Assembly (NCBI GenBank): GCA_039821145.1
Contig: JBCBOS010000001.1
Coordinates: 434,001-498,000, forward strand
From: JBCCSZ01 sp039821145
Lineage (GTDB): Bacteria > Bacteroidota > Bacteroidia > Chitinophagales > Saprospiraceae
DNA: 64,000 nt
Direction: 5' to 3'
In this document: positions 52,119 to 62,231 of the stretch, piece after piece
Layout of the letters: the number at the start of each line of letters is the position of its first letter
Position numbering within the stretch: the first letter of the stretch is position 1
Made by a program: the position numbers and the translations under genes
Notes under the pieces: model-generated
The model's database searches: none
What the model was told of the DNA's origin: nothing
What the model saw: the letters and a program-made list of their open reading frames with translations, nothing else

Positions 52119-54554
52119 ATGAAACTCAATTTTACACTCCTTCTGTTCTTCGTTTCCCTTTTGGCTGCCGATGCACAAAATGCCTCGATCAAGGGCCAAC
52201 TCCAAGATCCCGATGGCGAGGCCGTCGTGTTCGCCAACCTCGCGCTCTATCAATCGGCAGACAGCAGTCTGGTCAAGGTTGAAACCAGCGATGACAGCGG
52301 AATTTTCAACATGCAAGGCATCAAAGCGGGCAGCTACTACCTAGTGGCCTCTTTTGTGGGCCTGACCGATTTGACAAAAACAAACGTCCAACTGACCGCA
52401 GACCAACAACTGGACATGGGCATTCTCCGATTTGCTTCCAGCTCCCTGGAATTGTCAGAGGTCACAGTCACCGCTTCCAGGGCCATGGTGGAGGTCAAAC
52501 CAGACCGAACCGTCTTCAACGTGCAAGGCACCATCAACAGCGTAGGAGCTGATGGCTTGGCACTGCTGCGCAAAGCACCCGGTGTCATGGTCGACAACAA
52601 CGACAACATCACCCTATTGGGCCGCAGTGGTGTCTTGTTGTACATCGACGGCAAACGCCTGCCGCTCACAGGAGATGATCTCAGCAGTTTTCTCCAAAAC
52701 TTATCTGCCGAGCAAATCGATCGCATCGACATCATCACCAACCCAGGGGCCAAATACGAAGCAGAAGGCAATGCCGGCATCATCGACATCCGCCTCAAAA
52801 AGGACAAAAACCACGGGACCAATGGCTCGATCAACGGCACTTTCAGCCAAGGGCAACGGACGCGCTACCGACTCAACAGCAGCGCCAATTATCGAAACAA
52901 AATCCTCAATGCCTTCGGCAACGTCAGCTATGGCCAAAACGATGGCTTTGATCTCCTGAAATTTCAAAGTACCCAAAATGGCCTGAGCCTCAAGGAGACC
53001 CTGGACTCCGAAAGAGATGCCAACAACTACAACATTCGACTGGGGACAGATTTTTTCCTCAAAGAAAACCACACCCTCGGCGTTTTGGTCAGCTACAACG
53101 ACATCAGTGGCTTGGGGACGGCTCTCAATCGCATCTCGTTGGCAACTCAGGAGAAACCCAACCAGATTGACAGCATCTTGGTAGCCAATGACAACACAGA
53201 CTTTGGACGGACCCGCAATACCTACAACGTCAATTATCGCTTTGACAACCGAAAAGGACGCACCCTCAACATCGACCTGGATTACGGCCGCTTCCAAAAC
53301 GACACCAAGCGCTTTCAACCCAATCAGTACTTCGACGCCAGTGAACAAAATCTCCTCACAGAAATCAACAATCGATTTTTGACCAATACGGACATCGACA
53401 TTTATACTACCACCGTAGACTGGGAAGACAACCTGCTGGGAGGTCGATTGGGGGCTGGCTCCAAGTTCAGTCGTGTGGTCTCGGACAACTCCTTTTTGGT
53501 ATTCGATGTCATCAATGATGTTGATCAGCAAAACAACGTCAATTCCAACCTCTTCGAATACACAGAGAATGTCTATGCGGGCTACCTCACCTACACCCGC
53601 CCCATCAACGAAAAGTGGAATTTTTCTGCTGGTTTGAGAGCAGAACAGACAGATGCTACAGGTGATTTGATTGCATTCGTAGACAGCCTACAGGAAGCGC
53701 CCGTCGATCTCAACTACCTCAACTGGTTTCCCAACGCAGGGCTTACCTGGCAGGTCGCCCCCATGCACTTGCTGTCCTTGAACTATGGCCGTCGCATCAA
53801 CCGCCCCGATTACAACGTCCTCAACCCCTTCCGCAATCAGCTCAGCCAGTTGTCCTACGAAAGAGGCAACCCGCGCCTGAACCCGGAAATCGTCAACAAC
53901 ATCGAACTGGGCTATACCCTCGGCTATCGATACAACTTCAAACTGGCCTACAGCCGTACCACCGACCAAATCACCCGCCTGATCGGCCCGGACGAAGACG
54001 ACCCTCGCTCCAGCTTCATCAGTTGGGACAACCTGGCGGAACAAACCATCATCGGCTTGAACATCAGTGCCCCCATCCAGATCAAAAAATGGTGGAACGC
54101 CTTTTTCAACCTCAATGCCTCTTACATGGACAACCAGGCAGATTATGGCGAGGGAGCGGTGGTCGATGTGCAGGCATTCAACTATGTGATCTACCAGCAG
54201 CACACCTTCGATCTTCCCGGAGGATTCAAAGGAGAGATTTCAGGTTACTACTCGGGGCCTGGCATTTGGGGAGGTGTTTTCGAATACGAAAGCAATTGGA
54301 GTTTGGATCTCGGCATCCAAAAGAAATTCCTGCAAGATCAACTCAACGTGAGACTGTCGGGAAGCGATCTGTTTTACCAGACTGGATGGGACGGAGTGTC
54401 CAGCTTTGATGGCTTGGTATCCAGTGGATCGGGGCGCAATGACAGCCGCCGGGTCAGCTTGAGCATCAGCTACTCATTGGGCAATCAAAATGTCAAGTCT
54501 CGTCGCCGGAAAACGGGGATAGAAAGTGAGGCAGGAAGGGTAGGTAGAAATTGA
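52119..54554 (+). CDS. TonB-dependent-receptor-type outer-membrane protein (carboxypeptidase-like domain, plug, barrel)
   Basis: The start chosen is ATG at 52119 (signal peptide MKLNFTLLLFFVSLLAADAQ). ATG 52101 and a longer frame are possible. The 811-residue protein has an N-terminal CarboxypepD_reg-like domain (ASIKGQLQDPDGEAVVFANLALYQS...GSYYLVASFVGL). A plug follows (ELSEVTVTASRA, LLRKAPGVMVDNND, GRSGVLLYIDGKRL, IDRIDIITNPGAKYEAEGNAGIIDIRL), then a long outer-membrane barrel of the OMP_b-brl_3 type (...VSLSISYSLGNQ). Such proteins import or sense ligands, with energy from TonB. No SusD-like partner or TonB box is evident, so a regulatory or unknown transport role is possible. It stands alone. 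Confidence 0.9.
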   Translation: MKLNFTLLLFFVSLLAADAQNASIKGQLQDPDGEAVVFANLALYQSADSSLVKVETSDDSGIFNMQGIKAGSYYLVASFVGLTDLTKTNVQLTADQQLDMGILRFASSSLELSEVTVTASRAMVEVKPDRTVFNVQGTINSVGADGLALLRKAPGVMVDNNDNITLLGRSGVLLYIDGKRLPLTGDDLSSFLQNLSAEQIDRIDIITNPGAKYEAEGNAGIIDIRLKKDKNHGTNGSINGTFSQGQRTRYRLNSSANYRNKILNAFGNVSYGQNDGFDLLKFQSTQNGLSLKETLDSERDANNYNIRLGTDFFLKENHTLGVLVSYNDISGLGTALNRISLATQEKPNQIDSILVANDNTDFGRTRNTYNVNYRFDNRKGRTLNIDLDYGRFQNDTKRFQPNQYFDASEQNLLTEINNRFLTNTDIDIYTTTVDWEDNLLGGRLGAGSKFSRVVSDNSFLVFDVINDVDQQNNVNSNLFEYTENVYAGYLTYTRPINEKWNFSAGLRAEQTDATGDLIAFVDSLQEAPVDLNYLNWFPNAGLTWQVAPMHLLSLNYGRRINRPDYNVLNPFRNQLSQLSYERGNPRLNPEIVNNIELGYTLGYRYNFKLAYSRTTDQITRLIGPDEDDPRSSFISWDNLAEQTIIGLNISAPIQIKKWWNAFFNLNASYMDNQADYGEGAVVDVQAFNYVIYQQHTFDLPGGFKGEISGYYSGPGIWGGVFEYESNWSLDLGIQKKFLQDQLNVRLSGSDLFYQTGWDGVSSFDGLVSSGSGRNDSRRVSLSISYSLGNQNVKSRRRKTGIESEAGRVGRN

Positions 54555-54607
54555 TCATTGTTTGGCGATGGCAGTGTTGATCAACATTGCCATCGCCAAA
54601 AACGACC

Positions 54608-55468
54608 TCAACGACGCCAGACCAATTCTGGGATGTGATCGTCTTGTCCCACAATGCCCGCAGAACGCAGGTGGTACACAACACTCTTCAACATCTTGTC
54701 GCTCACCCAACCATGGATGGCCCATTCTGTACTGTGGTACCAACGAGCCGCATCCTTGAGCTGTAGTTTGTAGCGTTTGCTCACTTGATCGATGGCAGTG
54801 TCGTCCATCATGAAGTTGTCGCAGCTGTCGTGCAGGGTCCGCAGCAGTCGAATCACACTTTCCGGTTCTTCCCGAAGGATGTTGTCCGTGGCGGCAATCA
54901 CAAAGCAAGGCCAGGGTGTGACAAATTCTCCTACCCGGCGCAACTGGCCAGAGTCGACGTATGGTTTGGTGGTATATTTCTCCCAATAGAAGACATCGGA
55001 CTGCATGCCTCCCAAAGACTCCAAAGCCCCATCCAAATTCTTGATGATTTTGAATTGTTCCTGGTCAATTTGATGCCCCTTACTCATCGCATCGACAATG
55101 GCCATCAAATGAGAGCCAGAGCCAAAGCGACTGATGGCATACCTCTTCGAGAAAATGTCTTCGTAATACTTGAGCGAATTGTCCACTCCCGTATGAATCC
55201 CCCACGTCAGCGGCGTGCGCACATACAAGCTGATGATCTTGCTGGGATTGCCCCGGATGATGTCGGTGATGATCCCCTCGGTCAACAGAATGCACATGTC
55301 GATTTCCCCTTCGCGCAAAGCCCGAGTCATCTGCCCCGTTCCTCCTCGAAAAGTGGTCCACTCAATGTCTACATTCCGACTGTGAAAAGCCCCCTGCTCA
55401 TCGGCCAGGTGTACTGGCAAATTGAAGTGTTCGGGGACACCTCCGATTCTGATTCTTGTATGAGCCAT
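54608..55468 (-). CDS. Ca3427-like periplasmic-binding-protein-fold protein without signal peptide
   Basis: The start chosen is ATG at 55468 (MAHTRIRIGGVPEHFNLPVHLA), giving 286 residues. The longer frame adds a segment unlike a signal peptide. The sequence has the type 2 periplasmic-binding-protein fold: HLADEQGAF, VDIEWTTFRGGTGQMTRALREGEIDMCILLTEGIITDI, SKIISLYVRTPLTWGIH, ISRFGSGSHLMAIVDA and GGMQSDVFYWEKY. It resembles the Ca3427/NMT1-like group described in yeasts and bacteria. No export signal, membrane anchor or ABC-transporter gene is nearby, so it is probably a cytoplasmic ligand-binding or enzyme-like protein. The ligand is unknown. It converges on the receptor gene. Confidence 0.78.
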   Translation of the reverse strand: MAHTRIRIGGVPEHFNLPVHLADEQGAFHSRNVDIEWTTFRGGTGQMTRALREGEIDMCILLTEGIITDIIRGNPSKIISLYVRTPLTWGIHTGVDNSLKYYEDIFSKRYAISRFGSGSHLMAIVDAMSKGHQIDQEQFKIIKNLDGALESLGGMQSDVFYWEKYTTKPYVDSGQLRRVGEFVTPWPCFVIAATDNILREEPESVIRLLRTLHDSCDNFMMDDTAIDQVSKRYKLQLKDAARWYHSTEWAIHGWVSDKMLKSVVYHLRSAGIVGQDDHIPELVWRR

Positions 55469-55597
55469 GTGATATTTTCTGCCAATGTAACAACTTTCCA
55501 CCCAAAACAGAAAGCAGTTTGGATACTTTTTACCCATTTTGACACTAAGTACCCAAAGACCCCGTGAATTGGAGGGATGGAAGGCAAAAAAATCAAC

Positions 55598-57736
55598 TCA
55601 ATGCCTGACAATTTTTTGTTGCTTTCCTCCCATGCGAAGCAGGTACAGACCAGATGGCAAAGAAGACAAATCGGCCTCCTGCGTCCGGCCACTCAAAGAC
55701 AGGCGCCCTGCCAAATCGTACAACTCCCAGCTCTCTTCTCTTGGATTTGGAATGAACAAGCGTCCCTTGGTGGGATTGGGATGGGCCAGGCGAACTGGGG
55801 TCATGCTTGCAGGAGACTGGGTATTCGACAGCAAATCCACATTGGACCATACCGACCAGGTGGGGATCGCCGCATACAATCCAGTGCGAAAGGCTGTCAA
55901 ATGAGAGGGAGGCGCTGGCAACAAGCTTTCTTCCAAGTAGGTCCATTCCGCATCAGTACTCGTCAGGTAATACAAGCCATTGACGTCTACGTCCGGTGTC
56001 GGATCATTTTGGTAAATGTACAGGCGACCATTTTGGACAAAGATGTCTCGGAAGTACCACCACTCCAAAAACTCATTTCCCCGGGGGATGCTCTGCAAGC
56101 TGACGACCTCATGGCTGTCAAAACCATCTTCGGTGTAGAATACCCGGCCTGTAACGGGATCGGGCGCCGCAAAAAACAGCTTGCCATCGAAAAGTGCCAT
56201 GCCTGCTATGTTGTACTCCTTCGTTTTTTGGGTCCAGGAACGACCATTGTCAGTGGACACAAAGACATCCTTGGTACCTCCAGACAAATACACGGTCTGG
56301 CCATCCACCAGGACATGCTGGAGCAAGAGTGGAAAATTTTGCCTGCTGCCATCCAGTTCAGCTTGGACATGGCGAGCACTGTCTGCGTTGAAATAGTACA
56401 GCTCCGCTTGTATTTTTCGGGGATCAAATTGATTGGGTTTCACAGCTTTCACAACCAAGTCAAGGCCATCTGCTCGGTAGCTCAATACAATGCGTTCTCC
56501 CTCAAAACCTTCCACGGCAGAAAAGTTCTGTCCACCGTCCTCACTTCTGTACAAGCCATTGTTGGTACTGATCTGAAGCAGGTCGTTGTAAGATTGCAGG
56601 TCAAGAGAAAGACCTGTGTTCACAAGATCTGGTGAGCCGAGGAAATCCAATTCGCGCACCCGCTCCCAGACTGCCCCATCAAAGCGAAACAGGTTTCCAT
56701 CTGTCAAGCCGTACAAGGAGTTGCGATGCACCACTTGGTCCACCAGGGTAGCGACGGGCAAGGCTTGCTGTCTCAGACTGGGGTCGGCATCCTTGCTCAG
56801 GTCCCACATCCCTTTGGTGTCGGAGCCAAACAGCAGGCGATCTCCCTTCCAGCAAGCGATGCTGTTGCCACCACCTGCCTCATCGATGAGCACCCAATTG
56901 ATGCCGTCGGTGGTTCGGTAAATGCCTTCAAAGTTGACCGCATAGATCAAATCTTTCCTCGGCTGGATCAATTGCTCAACAATGGCCGGACCATTGTTGC
57001 TGAGAATCCAGGTGGTGCCAAAATCAGTGGAATAATAGGTCGAATTGGCTCCTCCGGCATCTGTGGTGCCGACCAGTACATTCCCGATCTTGCCATAACC
57101 CGTAGAGGCGATGCTCCGCACGGGCACTGGCTCGGTGGGCAACTGGGTCCAGCTGTCTCCATTGTCAGCAGAGAAATAAGTGTAATTCCAAAAACCAGTC
57201 CCTTGGGTGACCATGAGGGAGTCTTTGCCAATGGGGCTGATGTTGAAAACGAGGTTCCCAGTTTCCTTGTTGACCTCTACCCAGGCGGTGTCTGCCTCGT
57301 CGGTGTAGCGCAGTCCAAAGTTGGTTCCGCCCGCAAACACCCGGTCTCCGGAGCGCTGCAGATGGGTGGGCACAGCGGCGGGGAACCCAACGATGAGTGG
57401 CAAGCCATTGTTGAAGGTCTCCCAACTCTCGCCATAATCCAAAGAACGGTACATTCTATCGTGGTTGTTGGTACCCATGTAGATGACATTGCCCCGCTTG
57501 GCGTAGGCATCCGGGTTGGGAACATCGGGCACTTCTCCCAGTACCACCTCCCAGGTATCACCCCCGTTGGTGGTCCGCCAGGGCAGGTTGTTGATGTCTG
57601 CAAAGGCGGTATCACCAAAGGCATAGACTGCATCCACAAGGCCCTCTCCTACGGGGCCATTGGTGCTGGCAAACTGGGCATTCAAGCCAAAACAGCACAA
57701 GAGAGAACAAATCAAAACAGGTATCATTTTCATCAT
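55598..57736 (-). CDS. T9SS-secreted BNR/sortilin-like beta-propeller protein
   Basis: The start chosen is ATG at 57736 (signal peptide MMKMIPVLICSLLCCFGLNAQ); the ATG three bases on and an upstream in-frame ATG (57763) also exist. The 712-residue protein consists mostly of repeated beta-strands of the BNR/Asp-box type (TTNGGDTWEVVLG, SLDYGESWETF, SADNGDSWTQL, STDFGTTWIL, STDNGRSWTQ), expected to form a beta-propeller. It ends in a T9SS type A C-terminal domain (PNPTKGRLFIPNP...WELYDLAGRL.LSG...LSSLPSGLYLLRM). It should be secreted to the surface or medium. Function is unknown: propellers of this kind bind glycans or proteins, and the Asp boxes are not catalytic by themselves. It is divergent from the histidine kinase. 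Confidence 0.9.
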   Translation of the reverse strand: MMKMIPVLICSLLCCFGLNAQFASTNGPVGEGLVDAVYAFGDTAFADINNLPWRTTNGGDTWEVVLGEVPDVPNPDAYAKRGNVIYMGTNNHDRMYRSLDYGESWETFNNGLPLIVGFPAAVPTHLQRSGDRVFAGGTNFGLRYTDEADTAWVEVNKETGNLVFNISPIGKDSLMVTQGTGFWNYTYFSADNGDSWTQLPTEPVPVRSIASTGYGKIGNVLVGTTDAGGANSTYYSTDFGTTWILSNNGPAIVEQLIQPRKDLIYAVNFEGIYRTTDGINWVLIDEAGGGNSIACWKGDRLLFGSDTKGMWDLSKDADPSLRQQALPVATLVDQVVHRNSLYGLTDGNLFRFDGAVWERVRELDFLGSPDLVNTGLSLDLQSYNDLLQISTNNGLYRSEDGGQNFSAVEGFEGERIVLSYRADGLDLVVKAVKPNQFDPRKIQAELYYFNADSARHVQAELDGSRQNFPLLLQHVLVDGQTVYLSGGTKDVFVSTDNGRSWTQKTKEYNIAGMALFDGKLFFAAPDPVTGRVFYTEDGFDSHEVVSLQSIPRGNEFLEWWYFRDIFVQNGRLYIYQNDPTPDVDVNGLYYLTSTDAEWTYLEESLLPAPPSHLTAFRTGLYAAIPTWSVWSNVDLLSNTQSPASMTPVRLAHPNPTKGRLFIPNPREESWELYDLAGRLSLSGRTQEADLSSLPSGLYLLRMGGKQQKIVRH

Positions 57737-58015
57737 GGGATAAGGATTGGTGAATCGAATCATTCGATTGGGTCAAACAATAATACATCCAGCCAAGTTG
57801 CCACGGGCAGATGGGTGGAAAGGGAAATGGGAGGGCATTGGTTTTTCTAAGGGATTGTCTAGAGCAAGGCAAGCGGGGCTTTGACACCCATTTTTTTACA
57901 CTTACCTTAGTCCGCTACATGTAGCTACAAAACTAAATATGACGACTCTGGCATTCAATACTACCAAAGTAGTATTTCGATACTGGGCAATTCCCGACAA
58001 TTTTACAGTCTGAAC

Positions 58016-61006
58016 ATGCAGCAACGCACGGCATACTACATCTACACACCAAAGACCAACTACCAGTTGTGCTTGCTGTGGCTCCTTTGCCTCTATTGCT
58101 GCTCTTCCCTACAGGCGCAAAATTTTGGCTTTCAAAGCTTGACAACGGAGCAAGGTTTGACCCAAAACAGTGTCAGTGCCCTGCAAATGGATCCACAGGG
58201 TTTTATGTGGATCGGAACCCAAGATGGCCTCAATCGCTTTGATGGCGACCAATTGGTTACCTACCGCTACCAAGCCCCTCAACGCCCCATCCACAACATT
58301 GCCATCCTCGACCTGGCATTCGACCCCAAGGGAAACCTTTACATTCTGGGAAACTTTGCCTTGGAAAAATTGTCTCTGCAGGCAGATACCAGTACGGTGC
58401 TGATCGAGCAGCTGACCCAGCAGTACTATACCAACATCCTTTGGGACCCCCTCACGCAAAAGCCATTGGTCAAAAGCAACCTGTCTCCCGGCTTCACTCC
58501 ATTGGATTCTTTGGATGCTGTACTCGAAAAAAACACCTATCAACCACTGGCCTTTGACCAGACAAAAGACCTGTTGTTTGCCTACGACTCCTACAAAGAC
58601 CAGATCCGTTGCAGCAATTTGCGCGGCAAGGAGCGCTATGTCGTAGAGCATGATCCAACGCAAACCCTAAAAGAGATTTTTTACCCAATCGATCAACACC
58701 AGATCATCTGCAACATTCAAAGAGGAGAGAAGCACACATTTGGATTGGCCCGCATTGGACCAGAGGGGATGAGCATGCAAAAGCCCTTGCCGATTGCCGA
58801 CGTTCGCAGGGTGGTGTACCAGGCCTCGCAAGAACGCTACTGCATGGTCACCGCACAGGGAGACATTTGGCTCTTGGACCAGTCCCTGGCACTCATCAAA
58901 AAAATAACGGCTTACCAACAGCGCAGCAATCAGGTTCCTTCCTTTTACATCTCTGAAGCCCTCATCCACCAGGGCTACCTCTGGGTGGGCGTCGATCCGC
59001 TGGGGGTTTTGTACCGCTCGCTGGGCCAAAACCAATTCAGCACCCGCAAGTTTGCGCAGGAACCGCCTGCCATCATCAAAAACATTTTTACCGACTCCAA
59101 CAAGCACTTGTACGCCTATGTACTGGGCAAGGGCCTGCAGGTCTTCGGCCCCGACGGAGATGTGATCAGCGATTCTGTAGACCTCCCCCCTCCCCTTCGC
59201 TCCCCCGATATTTTTGCTGGCTTTAATGGCCTGGAACAAGTTGGACCCGATCAGTTTGTCTTATCGGGCAAGAGTGTGTTTGGAAAATTGGACCTTCAGA
59301 CGATGAGCTGGACCGACTATCTGACGCCACTCATGGCACAAATTTCTGACAAGGAATCTTCTCAGCTCTATCTGTTTTACGAAGCCCTTGGAGACCAAGA
59401 CGCCCTCGTGGCCAGTGGCCATTGCTTGTACGATTTTCAGCTGAGCAGCAAGCAATTTCAAAAGCGATTTTGCCTCGATGTGCCCATCACCTTTGTCATG
59501 GCAGAAGAGACGGGTTTCTGGATTGGCACCACCGCTGGGCTGTACCAATGCCAAGGGCAAGATTGCCGGGCACTTCCATCCTACCAGGGAAGCATCGTCA
59601 AAGACATTCGGCGGGATGCGGATGGCCGATTGCTGGTGGCCACCTCGACTGGATTGTATGTACAAACGGAGGAGCTGCGCATCATGGACCAAAAAAGCGG
59701 GCTTGGCAATAGCTATGTGTATGGCTCACTGACCGATGACAAAGGCTTCATTTGGGTCTCTACCAACCAAGGCCTGAGCCAAATTGATCCCAGGGATTGG
59801 AGCGTTCGAAACTACAGCAAGAAAGATGGCATTTCGGCAACTGAATTCAACTCCTACGGCTATTGGAAAGCTCCCGATGGCGTCCTCTACTTCAGCGGCA
59901 TTGGAGGCATTACCCGCATTGCGCCGGGGGCCGACAAGCAATTCCAGGACTCCATTCCGCTTGTCCTGACTGGCTTGGCCATCAACGATCGCCTTCCCGG
60001 CAGATTGCAGCCCGGGGATGAGCTGGTCCGCCTGTCTTCCGACCAAAACACCATCACCATTCACTTTCAAGAACTCCTGCTTCCCAGTCAGGAAAAACTC
60101 TTGTACGAATATCAATTGGCTGGATTCGACAAGCATTGGGTGGTGAGTGATCAGTCGGCAGTGCGCTATCCACAGCTGCCACCAGGTCGCTACACATTTC
60201 GACTCAAATTGGCCAACCAAGAGCAGACAACAGAGCAAAGCCTACAAATCCTCATTGCCCTGCCCTTGTACCGACAAAGCTGGTTTCTCGCCAGTCTCTT
60301 GGGCCTGCTCTTTCTCGGCCTGGGGGTAGCTTGGTGGCTTTACCATCGGCGACAACAACAACGACAAGAAGAGCAACAAAAACAACAAGCCGCCCTGGAG
60401 GGGGAGCGCCGCCGGATTTCCCGCGAATTGCACGACAATATGGGGGCACATACCACCGCCTTGATCTCCAACATTCAGCGACTGCAACAACAAAGTGACT
60501 CTCCGGCCCGCAGCCAACAGTTGGACAGGATGCAACAAGATGCCAAAAACATCCTGTCCAGCCTGCGCGATACCATCTGGATTTTGAACAACAAAAAAAT
60601 CTACCTGACCGAGCTGATCGACAATGTCAAAATGTTTGCCCTCCGGCTGTCGGGCCACCAAAGTCAGTACCAGTTGGTGGTGAATGAAAAGGTGGAGAAA
60701 GATGTCTTGCTAGAGGCCAGCCAAGTGGTACATCTCAAGGCCATGCTGCAGGAGATCATCCACAACACCATCAAACATGCCGATGGCGACCAGATCGTGT
60801 TCAACATTTGGGTCAATGAACAGATTGAGCTGCATCTGATCGACAATGGCAAGGGCTTTCGGGCCGAAGAGACCATGGCTGGGCAAGGATTGGAAAACCT
60901 TCAATGGCGCGCCAGAGAAATCCATTGCCAGATGGAATTCAAAAGTTCTGAGCAAGGAACTCACTACCAGCTAAAAATTCCGCTGGCCCCTTCAAAAAAG
61001 TCCTGA
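58016..61006 (+). CDS. Hybrid-sensor histidine kinase with Reg_prop/Y_Y_Y propeller
   Basis: The 996-residue protein has a signal peptide or N-terminal membrane anchor (~20-35). A periplasmic two-lobed beta-propeller follows (~40-680; Reg_prop-like LTQNSVSALQMDPQGFMWIGTQDGLNRFDG and repeats). Next come a Y_Y_Y-like immunoglobulin fold (~685-745), one transmembrane helix (~755-777: SWFLASLLGLLFLGLGVAWWLY), and a HisKA_3 dimerisation helix with phospho-acceptor His at ~804 (SRELHDNMGA). A HATPase domain ends it (~895-990: QEIIHNTIKHA as N-box, LIDNGKGF as G1, GQGLENLQWRA as G2). This layout resembles Bacteroidota sensors for polysaccharide or stress but lacks the receiver and AraC domains of true hybrids. 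It pairs with the LuxR-type regulator two genes on. Confidence 0.92.
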   Translation: MQQRTAYYIYTPKTNYQLCLLWLLCLYCCSSLQAQNFGFQSLTTEQGLTQNSVSALQMDPQGFMWIGTQDGLNRFDGDQLVTYRYQAPQRPIHNIAILDLAFDPKGNLYILGNFALEKLSLQADTSTVLIEQLTQQYYTNILWDPLTQKPLVKSNLSPGFTPLDSLDAVLEKNTYQPLAFDQTKDLLFAYDSYKDQIRCSNLRGKERYVVEHDPTQTLKEIFYPIDQHQIICNIQRGEKHTFGLARIGPEGMSMQKPLPIADVRRVVYQASQERYCMVTAQGDIWLLDQSLALIKKITAYQQRSNQVPSFYISEALIHQGYLWVGVDPLGVLYRSLGQNQFSTRKFAQEPPAIIKNIFTDSNKHLYAYVLGKGLQVFGPDGDVISDSVDLPPPLRSPDIFAGFNGLEQVGPDQFVLSGKSVFGKLDLQTMSWTDYLTPLMAQISDKESSQLYLFYEALGDQDALVASGHCLYDFQLSSKQFQKRFCLDVPITFVMAEETGFWIGTTAGLYQCQGQDCRALPSYQGSIVKDIRRDADGRLLVATSTGLYVQTEELRIMDQKSGLGNSYVYGSLTDDKGFIWVSTNQGLSQIDPRDWSVRNYSKKDGISATEFNSYGYWKAPDGVLYFSGIGGITRIAPGADKQFQDSIPLVLTGLAINDRLPGRLQPGDELVRLSSDQNTITIHFQELLLPSQEKLLYEYQLAGFDKHWVVSDQSAVRYPQLPPGRYTFRLKLANQEQTTEQSLQILIALPLYRQSWFLASLLGLLFLGLGVAWWLYHRRQQQRQEEQQKQQAALEGERRRISRELHDNMGAHTTALISNIQRLQQQSDSPARSQQLDRMQQDAKNILSSLRDTIWILNNKKIYLTELIDNVKMFALRLSGHQSQYQLVVNEKVEKDVLLEASQVVHLKAMLQEIIHNTIKHADGDQIVFNIWVNEQIELHLIDNGKGFRAEETMAGQGLENLQWRAREIHCQMEFKSSEQGTHYQLKIPLAPSKKS

Positions 61007-61071
61007 TGACTTGGTGGCAAAGACGAGTGTAGGCGCTATCTTTGACCAAAATTGACCCCAAAAAAGCACAC

Positions 61072-61512
61072 ATGACAGCCAAAGACAATAGGGACGAAGT
61101 ATTTTTCTACCACTGGTTTGATTGTCCCGCCTACGGCATTGCCAACCTCAATGGCCAACCCCACTTCTTCGAATTCCAAGGATACCAACCAACACCCAAT
61201 CCCAATTACTTGCTCAGTCCGGTCAGTCAAGACATTCTGCAAATGGCAAAGGAAAGCTGGGACATCAGCAAGAGGTGGGAGACTGCCCATCGCCAGGGAA
61301 AGGTCCATGCCAATACCCATCCCTACCTGGACGAAGATCGCCAGCGAGGTAGTGAATTGGACGCCAAACTCCGGGAGGCTTTCGTACTGGACAAGGAAAA
61401 TGCCATCGAAAAAGCGGCGACCTTTTCCCTCAAAACCCCACAACAAGGGTCCGAGTCTTCCAAAGATTTGATGGTGCAATGGACAACGCCTGCCCCTCAA
61501 AATACGCCATAA
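61072..61512 (+). CDS. Small soluble protein of unknown function between kinase and regulator genes
   Basis: The start chosen is ATG at 61072 (MTAKDNRDEVFFYHWFDCPAYGIANLNGQPHFFEF); the frame is open back to a TTG at 61042. The 146-residue protein has no signal peptide, no membrane segment and no motif that I recognise. The N-terminus is aromatic-rich and mostly strand, the rest helical and charged with a hydrophilic C-terminal tail. It lies 65 bases after the kinase and 41 bases before the response regulator on the same strand, so it is probably co-transcribed with the signalling pair. A role in that system is only inference. Confidence 0.7.
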   Translation: MTAKDNRDEVFFYHWFDCPAYGIANLNGQPHFFEFQGYQPTPNPNYLLSPVSQDILQMAKESWDISKRWETAHRQGKVHANTHPYLDEDRQRGSELDAKLREAFVLDKENAIEKAATFSLKTPQQGSESSKDLMVQWTTPAPQNTP

Positions 61513-61553
61513 GCAGTATGGTTCCGGCAGAGAAATTGCTGTAACTTCACCGT

Positions 61554-62231
61554 ATGAACATCAATGTAGCCATCGTAGACGACAAGCAAGTCAATCGCCG
61601 GACAGTCATCGAAAAGCTCTATGGCCACCCGGACATCACCATTTGCTTCCAGGCCAAAGATGGGCACCACTTTTTGGATCAATGCCAACAGGCCGAGACG
61701 CTGCCAGACGTGGTGCTGATGGACCTGGAAATGCCCGGCATGAACGGCATCGAGGCCATCAGCTGCGCCAGTGTGCGCTTTCCCGGCATCCGCTACATCG
61801 TGCTCACCATATTTGAGGACAACGAAAAAATCTTTGATGCCATCAAGGTAGGGGCCAACGGCTATCTGCTCAAGGAAGACAACCACCTCAACCTCCTCGA
61901 TGCCATCCGCAATGTATACGAGTTCAACGGCATCCCCATGAGCCCCGCCATCGCCCGCAAGGCCATGAACATGTTGGTGGGAAAAGAATCGCCTCGCAGC
62001 CAACAAAAAATTGCGCGGATCGACGAAGCCACCGACTTGAGCAAAAGAGAAATCGAAATCCTCCAACAACTCGTCAATGGCAAAAAGTACAAGCAAATTG
62101 CCGAGAAACTGTTCATCTCTCCCCTGACGGTCAAAAAACACGTGTCCAACATCTACGAAAAACTCCACGTCAGCAATCGGGCACAAGTCATCCAGCTGGT
62201 ACACAAACGCGGCTGGCTTAGCGATGGATGA
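61554..62231 (+). CDS. NarL/FixJ-type response regulator with LuxR HTH
   Basis: The 225-residue protein has a receiver domain with acidic pair D9/D10, phospho-acceptor D57 (VVLMDLEMPGMNG), the Thr in VLTIFE and the Lys in GYLLKED. The C-terminal LuxR-type HTH (LSKREIEILQQLVNGKKYKQIAEKLFISPLTVKKHVSNIYEKLHVSNRAQVI) binds DNA after phosphorylation. It follows the histidine kinase and the small unknown gene with short gaps, so it is the likely partner of that kinase. The receiver also contains the NarL-like ISCASVRFPGIRYIVL block. Its target genes are not known; the GH9 gene right downstream is a candidate by proximity. Confidence 0.95.
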   Translation: MNINVAIVDDKQVNRRTVIEKLYGHPDITICFQAKDGHHFLDQCQQAETLPDVVLMDLEMPGMNGIEAISCASVRFPGIRYIVLTIFEDNEKIFDAIKVGANGYLLKEDNHLNLLDAIRNVYEFNGIPMSPAIARKAMNMLVGKESPRSQQKIARIDEATDLSKREIEILQQLVNGKKYKQIAEKLFISPLTVKKHVSNIYEKLHVSNRAQVIQLVHKRGWLSDG

